A DNA stretch of 64,000 nucleotides from JABAYQ01 sp018608925 (GTDB taxonomy: Bacteria > Bacteroidota > Bacteroidia > Flavobacteriales > UBA7312): contig JASJHQ010000035.1 in assembly GCA_037625715.1 (NCBI GenBank), forward strand, positions 1 through 64,000, written 5' to 3'. The notes under the pieces are model-generated. The model was not told the DNA's origin, did no database searches, and worked only from the letters and a program-made list of their open reading frames with translations. Position 1 is the stretch's first letter; every line of letters begins with the position of its first letter. Below are positions 1-9,588 of this stretch, piece after piece. Both the position numbers and the translations under genes were made by a program.

Positions 1-612
1 ATCAGTAAGAGAGTGGTTCCACCAGCATGTTTTAATTTTTTGATCTTGACCACCATCGGTATAACTTCCTTCTTCGATTTCAATATCTGGATTTTCTTTA
101 TAGAAATAATCGTACTGATTTTCGTCTAGCAAATCAATAAAGGGATGGAATTCGGTAAGTAAAAAAGTACCTCCTTTTTTTAGATGACGAGATACTGACG
201 CACCCCATTTATTAAGGTCAGGCAACCAACCAATAGCTCCATACGAACTAAATATAATGTCGAACTCTTCATTAAGATCAAGACTTAAAACATCCTTTTC
301 TATAAAGCGTACGGGAGTGTTTATTTCCTTAGAAATAGATTTAGCCTCAGAAATAGCAACTCCAGAGAAATCAACAGCCGTAACTTTAGCACCCATTCTG
401 GCTAGAGACATGCTATCTTGTCCGAAATGGCATTGTAAATGAAGTATCGATTTATCTTTTATATCACCAATAGCTTCTAGTTCAATAGATTTTAAAGATG
501 TTTTACCTTTTTTAAATGCCTCATTGTCATAAAACTTAGAGTTTAAATGTATTGGGGTTTTAGTGTCCCAAGCTTTTTGGTTTGTATCAATATGTTTTTC
601 GAAATTTTCCAT
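1..612 (-). CDS. class I SAM-dependent methyltransferase (C-terminus beyond window)
   Basis: This minus-strand gene starts at the ATG at 612-610 (MENFEKHIDTNQKAWD) and runs open to base 1, so 204 codons are visible and the C-terminus is missing. The SAM-binding motif I region reads ILHLQCHFGQDSMSLARMG (about residues 55-73), followed by VTAVDFSGVAI, which matches the acidic residue after strand 2. Later segments FDIIFSSYGAIGWL and LKKGGTFLLTEFHP fit motif II and post-motif II of class I methyltransferases. The substrate cannot be told. It is divergent from the gene at 682, and their upstream regions share about 70 bases. The family is clear; the exact function is unknown. Confidence 0.85.
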   Translation of the reverse strand, partial: MENFEKHIDTNQKAWDTKTPIHLNSKFYDNEAFKKGKTSLKSIELEAIGDIKDKSILHLQCHFGQDSMSLARMGAKVTAVDFSGVAISEAKSISKEINTPVRFIEKDVLSLDLNEEFDIIFSSYGAIGWLPDLNKWGASVSRHLKKGGTFLLTEFHPFIDLLDENQYDYFYKENPDIEIEEGSYTDGGQDQKIKTCWWNHSLTD

Positions 613-681
613 TCTTAAAAGTATTTAAATTTGGACAAATTTCTTACTTTTTTTTATACTTTTACAATAATTACTTAAAAC

Positions 682-1233
682 ATGAAACTGCAACAACTGT
701 TGCCTAACACTTATTTCACTATTAATAAATCTTATTATCGTCGTTTTTCTAGAACGATTACTTTTTTAAAAAAACATATTAAAGCTGACACTAAAATATT
801 AGACTTAGGAACTCCATCTATTTTGTCAAATCAAATAATAGATGAAGGATATAAAGTGACTAATACTAATGGCGAAAACTTAGATATAGATTACTCTAGT
901 TATTTAGATACGGATGCAGAGGTGGTAACCGCATTTGAAATTTTCGAACATATGTTGGCTCCCTTTAATATTTTAAGAGAATTGAAGACGGATAAATTAG
1001 TTGCTTCTATACCAATGAAACTATGGTTTGCTAGCGCTTATTGGGGGTCTGAAGATTGGGATAAGCATTATCACGAATTTGAAAAAAAGCAATTCGATTT
1101 TTTACTTAAACAAAGCGGATGGAAAATTATTGATAGCGAAACCTGGATTTCTTATGACAATAAAATTGGCTTTCGACCTATACTCAGAAGGTTTATTCCA
1201 AGATACTATATCGTTTATTGTGAAAGGATTTAA
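682..1233 (+). CDS. methyltransferase-like protein (class I SAM fold)
   Basis: A 183-residue protein that looks like a small, diverged class I SAM methyltransferase. The segment DTKILDLGTPSILSNQIIDEG (about 36-56) sits where motif I lies, but the usual GxGxG is reduced to a single glycine. The segment AEVVTAFEIFEHMLAPFNIL (about 78-97) resembles the FEVxEH motif of ubiquinone/menaquinone-type and related methyltransferases. The C-terminal part (WDKHYHEFEKKQFDFLL) is typical of the lid region of this group. The degraded motif I makes activity uncertain. It is a single-gene transcript ending at a strong hairpin at 1235-1269. Confidence 0.6.
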   Translation: MKLQQLLPNTYFTINKSYYRRFSRTITFLKKHIKADTKILDLGTPSILSNQIIDEGYKVTNTNGENLDIDYSSYLDTDAEVVTAFEIFEHMLAPFNILRELKTDKLVASIPMKLWFASAYWGSEDWDKHYHEFEKKQFDFLLKQSGWKIIDSETWISYDNKIGFRPILRRFIPRYYIVYCERI

Positions 1234-1234
1234 T

Positions 1235-1269
1235 AAAAAAGGCAAAACCCAATGAGTTTTGCCTTTTTT
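1235..1269. terminator. bidirectional intrinsic terminator
   Basis: A hairpin pairs AAAAAAGGCAAAAC (1235-1248) with GTTTTGCCTTTTTT (1256-1269) around a 7-nt loop. The arms supply a U-run on either strand. It lies between the convergent gene at 682-1233 and glyA, so it can stop transcription from both sides. Confidence 0.9.
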
Positions 1270-1292
1270 ATTAATCTGATCGTTTAGAATTC

Positions 1293-2567
1293 TTAGTAAG
1301 CAAATAGGGGATATTTGCCCATTAGTTCGTTTACTTTCTTTCTAACATTAGAAATAGTTTCTTCGTTGTCAATGTTGGTTAGCACTTCATCAATTAAGTC
1401 TACTATTTGAGGAATAGTATCTTCTTTAATTCCTCTGGTAGTAATTGCTGGAGTACCAACACGCATCCCTGAAGTAACAAATGGTGATTTATCATCAAAT
1501 GGCACCATGTTTTTATTAACGGTAATATCGGCCAAGACAAGAGTGTTTTCTGCTTGCTTTCCTGTTATTCCTTTCGATCTTAAGTCTAGTAACATACAAT
1601 GATTGGATGTTCCTCCAGAAATAACTTTATACCCTTTGTCTATAAAACACTGAGCCATAACAGCTGCGTTTTTCATAACCTGCTCGGTATATACCTTAAA
1701 TTCTGGCTCTAGAGCTTCACCAAATGCGATTGCTTTTGCTCCGATAATATGTTCTAAAGGTCCTCCCTGAGTTCCTGGGAATACTGCAGAGTCAAGAATA
1801 GAAGACATCTTTCTTACTACTCCTTTAGGTGTTGTAAGACCCCATGGGTTGTCGAAATCTTTACCCATCATTATCATTCCACCTCTTGGTCCTCTTAAGG
1901 TCTTATGAGTAGTAGTAGTTAAAATATGGCAATGTGGTGCTGGGTCGTTTAAATGTCCGCTAGCAATAAGTCCAGAAGGGTGAGAAATGTCACCTAACAA
2001 TAACGCACCTACTTTATCGGCAATTGCTCTAAACCTAGCGTAATCAATATCTCTTGAATAAGCAGAAGCGCCACAGATAATAAGTTGTGGCATTTCTTCT
2101 AAAGCAGTTTTTTCTATAGCATCGTAATCAAGTAGTCCGTCTTCTTCTTTAACAGAGTAGAAACTAGTCTGATAGGTTTTACCAGAAAAGTTAACAGGAG
2201 AACCATGTGTTAGGTGGCCACCATGCGATAGGTTAAAACCAAGCATTTTTTGTCCTGGCTTTAGTATTGCCAAAAATACGGCAGCATTAGCTTGAGAGCC
2301 AGAGTGGGGCTGAACGTTTGCATATTCTACTCCAAATAATTCTTTTGCTCTATCAATAGCCAATTGCTCTACTTTATCGACAACTTCACAGCCACCATAG
2401 TACCTTCTGTTAGGAAATCCTTCGGCATATTTGTTGGTAAGGCACGAACCTGCAGCTTCCATTACTTGGTCGCTAACAAAGTTTTCCGATGCAATTAGTT
2501 CAATTCCATGGGTTTGTCTTTCTCTTTCTTGATCAATTAGATCAAATATTTTTTGGTCTCTCTTCAT
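1293..2567 (-). CDS. glyA: serine hydroxymethyltransferase
   Basis: GlyA interconverts serine and glycine while charging tetrahydrofolate with a one-carbon unit, a PLP-dependent cytoplasmic reaction. The 424-residue length is typical of bacterial GlyA. Visible family features are the N-terminal GIELIASENFVS, the tyrosine-rich EGFPNRRYYGGC, and the PLP-lysine motif TTTTHKTLRGPRGG, where Lys222 should form the Schiff base. The segment LGDISHPSGLIA replaces the more usual D(M/I)(A)HxAGL, a conservative change. A -7 box at 2606-2599 gives a leader of about 25 nt. Functionally it links to gcvT at 59160 and folP at 20707 through folate one-carbon metabolism. Confidence 0.97.
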   Translation of the reverse strand: MKRDQKIFDLIDQERERQTHGIELIASENFVSDQVMEAAGSCLTNKYAEGFPNRRYYGGCEVVDKVEQLAIDRAKELFGVEYANVQPHSGSQANAAVFLAILKPGQKMLGFNLSHGGHLTHGSPVNFSGKTYQTSFYSVKEEDGLLDYDAIEKTALEEMPQLIICGASAYSRDIDYARFRAIADKVGALLLGDISHPSGLIASGHLNDPAPHCHILTTTTHKTLRGPRGGMIMMGKDFDNPWGLTTPKGVVRKMSSILDSAVFPGTQGGPLEHIIGAKAIAFGEALEPEFKVYTEQVMKNAAVMAQCFIDKGYKVISGGTSNHCMLLDLRSKGITGKQAENTLVLADITVNKNMVPFDDKSPFVTSGMRVGTPAITTRGIKEDTIPQIVDLIDEVLTNIDNEETISNVRKKVNELMGKYPLFAY

Positions 2568-2598
2568 GAATAAATTTTTCTACTTTCGTATTCGGAAA

Positions 2599-2606
2599 CA
2601 AATATA
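2599..2606 (-). promoter_or_regulatory. glyA promoter -7 element
   Basis: On the minus strand this reads TATATTTG, a perfect match to the Bacteroidota TAnnTTTG -7 box, about 31 bases before the glyA start codon. It sits in the 43-base gap between glyA and the divergent gene at 2611. Confidence 0.7.
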
Positions 2607-2610
2607 ATTA

Positions 2611-3558
2611 ATGAATAATAAAATAACTCAATTATTTGCTATAAAATATCCTATTGTTCAAGCTGGAATGATATGGTGTAGTGGTTGGCAATTAGCATCG
2701 GCAGTTAGTAATGCTGGAGGACTTGGAATTATTGGTTCTGGATCTATGTATACTGATGTTTTAAGAGAACACATACAGAAATGTAAAGAAGCTACTGACA
2801 AACCCTTTGCAGTAAATTTACCGCTTTTATATCCTCAAATAGACGACCATATAAAGATTATTATTGAACAGGGAGTGAAGATTGTGTTTACTTCTGCTGG
2901 TAATCCTAAGAAATGGACATCCCATTTAAAGGAGCACGGAATAACAGTCGTTCACGTGGTAAGTAATCTAAAATTTGCTTTAAAGTCGGTAGAAGCAGGT
3001 GTAGACGCAATTGTTGCAGAAGGATTTGAAGCTGGAGGACATAATGGAAGAGAAGAAACAACAACGATGTGTTTAATCCCTTTCATTAAGAAAAATATAT
3101 CTATTCCAATAATTGCTGCTGGAGGAATTTCTTGCGGAAAATCTATGTTGGCAGCGATGTCTTTAGGAGCTGATGCCGTACAAATAGGAAGTATGTTTAT
3201 AGCAACTCCAGAATCGTCTGCTCATCAGAATTTTAAAGATTATATCTTAAATTCTAAAGAAGGAGATACTCAGTTAACGCTTAAAGAAGTTACTCCTGTC
3301 CGATTATTGAAAAATGAATTCTTTGATAAATTAATGCAAGCCTATGACAGTGGTTCTAGTACAGAAGAATTAAAAGAATTGTTGGGAAGAGGAAGAGCTA
3401 AGAAGGGAATGTTTATGGGAGATTTAGTGGATGGCGAGTTAGAAGTAGGACAAGTATCTGCTGCAATGGACGAGATAAAGCCTGCTGCTCAAATTGTAAA
3501 CGAATTAGTTGAAGAATTCAATCACGCTAAAAATCAATTAGTTAAGATTCATCTTTAA
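2611..3558 (+). CDS. FMN-dependent NPD-family enzyme (nitronate monooxygenase / FabK-like)
   Basis: A 315-residue TIM-barrel flavoprotein. The N-terminus YPIVQAGMIWCSGWQLASAVSNAGGLGIIG is the family signature of nitronate monooxygenases and FabK-type enoyl-ACP reductases. The active-site motif EGFEAGGHNG (about 139-148) contains the histidine used by both groups, and IPIIAAGGIS plus ADAVQIGSMFIATPES provide the FMN phosphate-binding loops. The sequence alone does not decide between nitronate oxidation and fatty-acid enoyl reduction. No fatty-acid genes are adjacent, which gives no help either way. It is divergent from glyA. Confidence 0.85.
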   Translation: MNNKITQLFAIKYPIVQAGMIWCSGWQLASAVSNAGGLGIIGSGSMYTDVLREHIQKCKEATDKPFAVNLPLLYPQIDDHIKIIIEQGVKIVFTSAGNPKKWTSHLKEHGITVVHVVSNLKFALKSVEAGVDAIVAEGFEAGGHNGREETTTMCLIPFIKKNISIPIIAAGGISCGKSMLAAMSLGADAVQIGSMFIATPESSAHQNFKDYILNSKEGDTQLTLKEVTPVRLLKNEFFDKLMQAYDSGSSTEELKELLGRGRAKKGMFMGDLVDGELEVGQVSAAMDEIKPAAQIVNELVEEFNHAKNQLVKIHL

Positions 3559-3592
3559 ACAATAAATATTTAGATTATTTGTTTTGTGAAAT

Positions 3593-5080
3593 ATGTTTAG
3601 ATCAACATACATTTTTTTAATCTTAATATTAGCTGTCTTCGGTCAGTTGAATGCTCAGGTAATTGACCCGCCTGTGATTACACATATGTCTTTAGACTCC
3701 ATTACTGGACAAGTAGAAGTGAGTTGGGCTAATGGTTCACCAGAAACAGAAGGGTATATCATCTATAAAAGAGATTATTTCGGACTATGGATTCCTTTGG
3801 ATACTATTTATGGTATTGAAAATACGTTTTATAAAACTACTACTTCAAATGCCCAATTTCTTATTGAAACATTTAGTGTAACTGCTTTTGATGGAGATGA
3901 CAACTCTAGCCTTAGAAGCGACTTTCATCAAACAATGAAGTTAGAGTATGAATACGAGCTATGTGAAGATTCGTGTAGTTTAAGTTGGAATGCTTACCAC
4001 AATATGTTTTCTTTAAACGGCTATTTGTTACAAGTGAGTTCTGTAAACACCAAAAATGGCCAAACTAACTTTCAAGAATATAATTTAGGAGTTAACGATA
4101 CCGATGTTACTATAGCTGTAGACTATTCCAATCAATATTCTATTTATGTTGTAGCATATAATGCTTTAGATAGTTTTTCCGTTTCTAGCAATTCTCAGTT
4201 TAGCTCTACTAATTTAATTTCACCATCTTACATATACTTAAACAAAGTAACCGTTAAGCCCGATCAAAGTGTAGAAATTTCTATTATTTCAGATAGTTCG
4301 GATGTGTCCTATTATGAGGTCTATAGGTCTAACTTTTTGGGTAATGAGTCAATAATGATTGGTAAAACAGACTCTGTTAGGAGTCCTAACTTATTTGTTG
4401 ACCCTTTCATTTACCCCGATATTAACGAGTATTATTATAGCGCTCTTGCTGTTGATCAATGTAATAACAAAATAAAAAGAACAAAGCCTTTTAGTGGTGA
4501 TACCTCAATAGTTAGTAATTTAAGGTTGCAGTCTGTTTATTCCGATTTTAGAGAAATAGAATTGCAGTGGGGTGACTATAACGGATTTCTTAACTCTGAT
4601 GTAGTTCATGAGTTATGGAAAGATGTTAATGGTTCTCTTGATCTTGTTTATGATGTACAGCCAAATTCACAGACTAGCGTAGAGATACTAAATGATATTG
4701 GTAAGGTTTGCTTCTTCGTTAAAGCATTTGAGCAAGATGTAAATGCAATAAACAGGCAAGACACAATTTATTCTAATAGTATTTGTATTTACAATATCCC
4801 AAAGATTTACATTCCTTCTGCTTTTACTCCCAACAACGATTTTAAAAACAACCTTTTTAAAGTTGAAATATATGATAACAGCTCGCTAGAAAGTTATAGT
4901 ATGAAGGTCTATGATATGTTTAGTAATTTGGTATTTCATTCTACAGATGAAAATATTCATTGGGACGGCACCTTTAATAATAGAGTTCTTCCGATTGATA
5001 CTTACGTTTATTTTATGGAATTAACTTATGGGGGAGGTCAAGTTGTAACTAAAAATGGCAACATTACTTTACTTAGATAA
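3593..5080 (+). CDS. secreted protein with gliding-motility / T9SS type B sorting domain
   Basis: A 495-residue exported protein. The N-terminus MFRSTYIFLILILAVFGQLNAQ is a Sec signal peptide with probable cleavage after NAQ. The body consists of repeated fibronectin-like beta-sandwich segments, for example VEVSWANGSPETEGYIIYKRD and later ISDSSDVSYYEVYRS and EIELQWGDYNG. The C-terminal 90 residues begin IYIPSAFTPNNDFKNNLFKV and continue MKVYDMFSNLVFHS..HWDGTFNNR, the CHU_C / gliding motility-associated signature that directs export by T9SS. The ligand or function is unknown. It appears monocistronic, between the FMN enzyme and guaB. Confidence 0.85.
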   Translation: MFRSTYIFLILILAVFGQLNAQVIDPPVITHMSLDSITGQVEVSWANGSPETEGYIIYKRDYFGLWIPLDTIYGIENTFYKTTTSNAQFLIETFSVTAFDGDDNSSLRSDFHQTMKLEYEYELCEDSCSLSWNAYHNMFSLNGYLLQVSSVNTKNGQTNFQEYNLGVNDTDVTIAVDYSNQYSIYVVAYNALDSFSVSSNSQFSSTNLISPSYIYLNKVTVKPDQSVEISIISDSSDVSYYEVYRSNFLGNESIMIGKTDSVRSPNLFVDPFIYPDINEYYYSALAVDQCNNKIKRTKPFSGDTSIVSNLRLQSVYSDFREIELQWGDYNGFLNSDVVHELWKDVNGSLDLVYDVQPNSQTSVEILNDIGKVCFFVKAFEQDVNAINRQDTIYSNSICIYNIPKIYIPSAFTPNNDFKNNLFKVEIYDNSSLESYSMKVYDMFSNLVFHSTDENIHWDGTFNNRVLPIDTYVYFMELTYGGGQVVTKNGNITLLR

Positions 5081-5120
5081 TAAGCTTGTAAAATGACTAT
5101 TTCTTTACATGATAATTTAT

Positions 5121-5128
5121 TACTTTTG
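5121..5128 (+). promoter_or_regulatory. guaB promoter -7 element
   Basis: TACTTTTG matches TAnnTTTG and lies 35 bases before the guaB ATG, predicting a leader of about 30 nt. Confidence 0.6.
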
Positions 5129-5163
5129 CACCACTTAAATGTTAATCAAATAAATAAAGAGAT

Positions 5164-6627
5164 ATGGCGGTAGATAGTACTAAAATCATTGGAGAAGGAC
5201 TTACTTACGATGATGTTCTTTTAATTCCAGAATACTCGGAAGTTTTACCATCTCAAGTTAACGTTTCTACTCAATTTACTAAAAACATTAAGTTAAACAT
5301 TCCTATTGTAGCTGCTGCAATGGATACCGTTACCGAAGCAAAGATGGCTATTGCTATTGCTCAGGAGGGTGGTATTGGAGTGTTACATAAAAACATGAGT
5401 ATTATAGCTCAAGCTTCTGAAGTAAGAAAAGTAAAACGTTCGGAAAGTGGAATGATACTTGACCCAATCGTTTTACCATTAGACTCTAATGTGAGCGATG
5501 CTCTTGCTATTATGAAAGAACATAAAATTGGTGGTATTCCTATCGTTAATGAACAAAACGATTTATTAGGTATTGTCACCAACAGAGATTTAAGATTCGA
5601 AAAAGATTTCAGTAAAAGTATAGAGCAGGTAATGACTAGTGAAGAATTAGTTACTACTCAGCTTACTGATTTAGAAAATGCCGAAGATATACTTCAAGAA
5701 AATAAAATTGAAAAACTTCCTGTAGTAGACGAAAAAAATAAACTTGTAGGCTTGATTACCTACAAGGATATTATGAAGAATAAAACTCGTCCTAATTCTT
5801 GTAAAGATAAATACGGAAGATTAAGAGTAGCTGCTGCTGTTGGAGTAACAGCTGATACTATAGAGCGTGTTTCTGCTCTTGAAAAAGCTGGAGTAGATGC
5901 TATTATAGTAGATACTGCTCATGGCCATAGTAAAGGAGTAATTGAAACTGTTGCTAAAGTAAAAGCTAAGTTTCCTAATTTGGATGTTATAGCAGGAAAC
6001 ATAGCAACTGCTTCTGCTGCCTTAGCATTAAAAGAAGCTGGTGTAGATGCTGTTAAAGTAGGAATTGGCCCTGGCTCTATTTGTACTACTAGAGTAGTAG
6101 CAGGAGTTGGTGTTCCTCAGTTATCTGCAGTTATGGATGTTGTAGAAGCTTTGCAGGGTTCTGACATTCCGGTAATAGCCGATGGTGGAATTAGATATTC
6201 TGGTGATATCGTTAAAGCATTGGTTGCAGGAGCAAGTACTGTTATGCTTGGATCTATTATTGCTGGTGTAGAAGAAGCGCCAGGAGAAACAATCATATTT
6301 GAAGGAAGAAAATTCAAATCGTATAGAGGAATGGGTTCTGTAGAAGCAATGCAGGCTGGTTCTAAAGATAGATACTTTCAATCGGATCAGGATGAGAAAA
6401 AATTAGTTCCAGAAGGAATTGTAGGAAGAGTAGATTACAAAGGAAAACTAGATGAGGTTATTCATCAAATGGTAGGAGGCCTTAGGTCTGGAATGGGATA
6501 TTGCGGCTCAGCAAATATTTTAGAAATGACAAAATCAAAATTTATAAGAATTACATCAGCAGGGGTTACTGAAAGCCATCCTCATGATGTAAGAATTACA
6601 CGTGAAGCACCAAATTATAGTAGATAA
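5164..6627 (+). CDS. guaB: inosine-5'-monophosphate dehydrogenase
   Basis: GuaB oxidises IMP to XMP with NAD+, the committed step of GMP synthesis. The 487-residue protein is full length. The N-terminal LTYDDVLLIPEYSEVLPS and NIPIVAAAMDTVTE are diagnostic. Two CBS domains are inserted at about residues 95-205 (ALAIMKEHKIGGIPIV and AEDILQENKIEKLPVV). The catalytic loop GIGPGSICTTRVV carries the nucleophile Cys307, and YRGMGSVEAM forms part of the phosphate and flap region. The gene is followed after 27 bases by the SurA-type chaperone cluster, which may be partly co-transcribed. Confidence 0.98.
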   Translation: MAVDSTKIIGEGLTYDDVLLIPEYSEVLPSQVNVSTQFTKNIKLNIPIVAAAMDTVTEAKMAIAIAQEGGIGVLHKNMSIIAQASEVRKVKRSESGMILDPIVLPLDSNVSDALAIMKEHKIGGIPIVNEQNDLLGIVTNRDLRFEKDFSKSIEQVMTSEELVTTQLTDLENAEDILQENKIEKLPVVDEKNKLVGLITYKDIMKNKTRPNSCKDKYGRLRVAAAVGVTADTIERVSALEKAGVDAIIVDTAHGHSKGVIETVAKVKAKFPNLDVIAGNIATASAALALKEAGVDAVKVGIGPGSICTTRVVAGVGVPQLSAVMDVVEALQGSDIPVIADGGIRYSGDIVKALVAGASTVMLGSIIAGVEEAPGETIIFEGRKFKSYRGMGSVEAMQAGSKDRYFQSDQDEKKLVPEGIVGRVDYKGKLDEVIHQMVGGLRSGMGYCGSANILEMTKSKFIRITSAGVTESHPHDVRITREAPNYSR

Positions 6628-6654
6628 TAAACTTACAATTAAAAAAGAGAAATC

Positions 6655-8739
6655 ATGAATGGAATTTTAGTTTTAATAGCATTAGGGTTAGCCGCTCTAA
6701 GTGGAACTTTTAATAAGAAAAACGATACTAAAGGGCAAGATGAAATTGTTATGGAAGTTGGTCCTGAAAAAGTTGCCCTTTCAGAATTTGAAACTACATT
6801 TAGAAAAAACAATGACGATAAAGTAATTACAGAGCAGTATCTAGACGAGTACGCTGAATTGTATGTTGATTTTAAAAGAAAAGTTCTTTTTGCTAAAGAA
6901 AAGCAAATGGACACTTCTCAAGCTTTCATAAGAGAACTTGCAGGATATAGAAGGCAATTAGCTCGTCCTTATTTAACAGATAAAAATGCTGAGGTTGCTT
7001 TGGTTGATCAAGCTTATCAAAGAATGAAAAGCGAAGTTCGTGCAAGTCATATATTATTAAATTTAGATGAAAACGCACTACCTGCAGATACTTTAGTTAC
7101 TTACAATAAATTAATGGACTTAAGATCTCAGATTTTATCTGGTTCTTCTTTTGCCTCTGTTGCTAAAGCTAATTCTCAAGATCCTTCTGCTAAGACAAAT
7201 GGAGGAGATTTAGGTTATTTTTCTGCTTTCAGAATGCTCTATTCATTTGAGTCAGTAGCTTTTAATACTGACAAAGGAGACATTTCTCTTCCGTTTAGAA
7301 CTCAATACGGATATCACATTCTTAAAGTAGAAGACGTAAGAGAGAATAGAGGTGAAGTAAAAGTTTCTCATATCATGATTGAGGAAAGAGAAGATACTTC
7401 CCCAAAAGAGATTGTTGCTAATCAAGAAAAAATAGTACAGTTAAAGGAAGCATTTGCTGAAGGAAAAACGTTTGAAGAATTAGTTAAATTTTCTGCAGAT
7501 AAATCTTCTGCAAAAAATAATGGTGTACTTCCTATGTTTGCTAGCGGACAAATGGTTTCTTCTTTCGAAGATGCTGCTTTCGCTTTGCAAAATGTTGGAG
7601 ATATAACTGCTGAACCAGTAAAAACTATTTACGGATGGCACTTTATTAAATTATTAGAAAAGAAATCTGTTCCTTCATTCGAAGATGCAAAATCTGATAT
7701 CGAAAGAAAAATAAAAAGAGACAGTAGAAGTAATCAGGGTAAAAATGCTTTGGTTAAAACCATTAAAAAAGAATATAATTTTAAAGAGAATTTTAGTTCG
7801 TCAACTAAAAACGACTTTTATACTTCAAGACAAAATCGTTTAGATGATGTAAATCTTAATTATTCTTCTAATATTACTCCTTTTTACAAAATTAATTTTC
7901 AGAATTGGGACAGAAGTACGTATACTACTGATGGTAAAACGTTATTTCAACTAGATAACAAAAATTATACTCAAGACGATTTTGCTGATTATTTAGAAAA
8001 GAATAAAACAAATACCGATCCTAAAACAATGGTTGCTACCATCAATAAAATGTACAATGATTGGGTAGAAAAAACGTGTTTAGATTATGAAGACTCTCAG
8101 TTAGAAAACAAATACCCTGAGTTTAAAGCACTAATGAAAGAATACCATGATGGTATTATGTTATTTGATTTAATGGATAAGAAGGTATGGTCTAAAGCAA
8201 TTTCAGATTCTGTTGGACTAAAGAAATACTATGATCTTACAAAAGAGAATTACGTTTGGGGTGAAACAGTTTCTGCTTCTACCTTTACTTGTTTAAACCA
8301 AGATGTAGTTGATAGATTAAATTCATTAATAAATAATAGGTACTCTATAAGAAACCTATCTAAAAGAGAATTAGATGTAATTAGCTTTGGAAAAGGAGAT
8401 CAGGTTTACCTTTCTGATAATGATATAGTTAATATCATTAATTTATCTAACCCGAATAATATAAGCCTTGAAAATAACGATTATAGCAAAGGTGATTCTC
8501 AAATAGTAGATCAAAAATGGTCTGTTGGCTTAACTAAATCTGAAGAGCAGTTAGATGGTTCTATTAATGTAGTTCATATTAATGAGATCAAGTCCGGAAA
8601 TATTAAGACTTTTGAAGAAGCTAGAGGTTCTGTAATTTCTGATTACCAAGATTATTTGGAATCTAGCTGGAAAAAAGAGCTAGAAGAAAAGTACCCTGCA
8701 ATAATCTTCAAAGATGTTTTATATTCTTTAACTAAATAA
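6655..8739 (+). CDS. periplasmic peptidyl-prolyl isomerase / SurA-like chaperone with two parvulin domains
   Basis: A 694-residue envelope protein, first of three consecutive SurA/PpiC-type genes. A short hydrophobic N-terminus (MNGILVLIALGLAALSG) is a signal or anchor. The first parvulin domain runs from RASHILLNLDENA to YGYHILKVED (about 128-224), and the second from VKVSHIMIEERED to YGWHFIKLLE (about 236-335). Both keep the GGDLGYF/NGVLPMF and F-x-x-A-F features. The 350-residue C-terminal half is not recognisable. The expected role is escorting unfolded outer-membrane proteins. The gene ends 12 bases before the next member, which indicates an operon. Confidence 0.85.
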   Translation: MNGILVLIALGLAALSGTFNKKNDTKGQDEIVMEVGPEKVALSEFETTFRKNNDDKVITEQYLDEYAELYVDFKRKVLFAKEKQMDTSQAFIRELAGYRRQLARPYLTDKNAEVALVDQAYQRMKSEVRASHILLNLDENALPADTLVTYNKLMDLRSQILSGSSFASVAKANSQDPSAKTNGGDLGYFSAFRMLYSFESVAFNTDKGDISLPFRTQYGYHILKVEDVRENRGEVKVSHIMIEEREDTSPKEIVANQEKIVQLKEAFAEGKTFEELVKFSADKSSAKNNGVLPMFASGQMVSSFEDAAFALQNVGDITAEPVKTIYGWHFIKLLEKKSVPSFEDAKSDIERKIKRDSRSNQGKNALVKTIKKEYNFKENFSSSTKNDFYTSRQNRLDDVNLNYSSNITPFYKINFQNWDRSTYTTDGKTLFQLDNKNYTQDDFADYLEKNKTNTDPKTMVATINKMYNDWVEKTCLDYEDSQLENKYPEFKALMKEYHDGIMLFDLMDKKVWSKAISDSVGLKKYYDLTKENYVWGETVSASTFTCLNQDVVDRLNSLINNRYSIRNLSKRELDVISFGKGDQVYLSDNDIVNIINLSNPNNISLENNDYSKGDSQIVDQKWSVGLTKSEEQLDGSINVVHINEIKSGNIKTFEEARGSVISDYQDYLESSWKKELEEKYPAIIFKDVLYSLTK

Positions 8740-8751
8740 ATATTTCATTTG

Positions 8752-9588
8752 ATGAGGATAGGTCTAATTCTTTTGTTTTTTATAGGTTTAACCTCTTGCT
8801 CTTTTTTTCAGAATGATGAGAAAATTCATATAGCTTCAATTCATGGAAATGATTTGTTTTTTGACGATATTGAATATTCTTTTCAGGGAGATTTATCTCA
8901 AGAGGATAGTCTTCTGTTATTGAATACATTAATAGAGAAATGGGTTAAAAAACATGCATTAATTCATAAAGCTAAAATTAATTTAGATGATGAATTGATG
9001 GATGTAGAAAAGCAAGTTCAGGATTACAAAAATTCGCTATTAATATTCAAATACCAAAAACTTTTAGTTGAGCAAAAATTAGATACAGTTGTCTCCGAAT
9101 TAGACTTGAAAAAGTATTACGTAGAAAACAAATCAAATTTTAAGATTAAAAATAATTTTGTTCAGTTAAACTATGTTAAAGTAAAAAAAGAGGTTCCTAA
9201 TTTATTTAAGCTTCTAAAGTGGTATAAGTCTGAAGATAGTAGAAATTTAGAATTGTTGGAAGACTATTGCTATCAATTTGCTGACGAATACTCCTTGCAT
9301 TCGGAATGGATTCTTTTACAAGATTTAACTAATAAGTTGCCACAGGAGATAAGTGCAAGAGATTTTAGAAATAAAAAGTATTTCGAATTTAAAGATGAAG
9401 ATTTTTATTATTTCGTTTATTTTAAAAAGAAGAAAAGAATAGGTGAAATTTCTCCTTTTGAACTAGAAAAGAAACAAATTAAAACCATTTTGATTAACAT
9501 AAGAAAGCTCGATTTTTTGACTGATATGGAAAATCAATTGTATAAAGAAGCACTATCTAAAAATCTGATTAAATATGAAAAAGAGTAA
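8752..9588 (+). CDS. lipoprotein, degenerate SurA-type chaperone relative
   Basis: A 278-residue protein. I chose the ATG at 8752 over the overlapping TTG three bases earlier. The N-terminus MRIGLILLFFIGLTSCSFF is a lipoprotein signal with the lipobox LTSC. The N-terminal domain (SLLLLNTLIEKWVKKHALIHKA) resembles the SurA N-domain helices. The parvulin fold is hard to see: there is no HI(L/M) strand or GGDLG motif, and only a weak FEFKDEDFYYFVYFKKKK strand pair remains. It is probably a chaperone without isomerase activity. The gene overlaps the following surA by 14 bases, so the two are translationally coupled. Confidence 0.65.
   Translation: MRIGLILLFFIGLTSCSFFQNDEKIHIASIHGNDLFFDDIEYSFQGDLSQEDSLLLLNTLIEKWVKKHALIHKAKINLDDELMDVEKQVQDYKNSLLIFKYQKLLVEQKLDTVVSELDLKKYYVENKSNFKIKNNFVQLNYVKVKKEVPNLFKLLKWYKSEDSRNLELLEDYCYQFADEYSLHSEWILLQDLTNKLPQEISARDFRNKKYFEFKDEDFYYFVYFKKKKRIGEISPFELEKKQIKTILINIRKLDFLTDMENQLYKEALSKNLIKYEKE

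Noticed and set aside
6117..6381. Antisense open frames inside guaB
   Set aside because: They are reading-frame shadows of a strongly conserved gene with no promoter and no recognisable product; the same applies to other short frames opposite or inside long genes.
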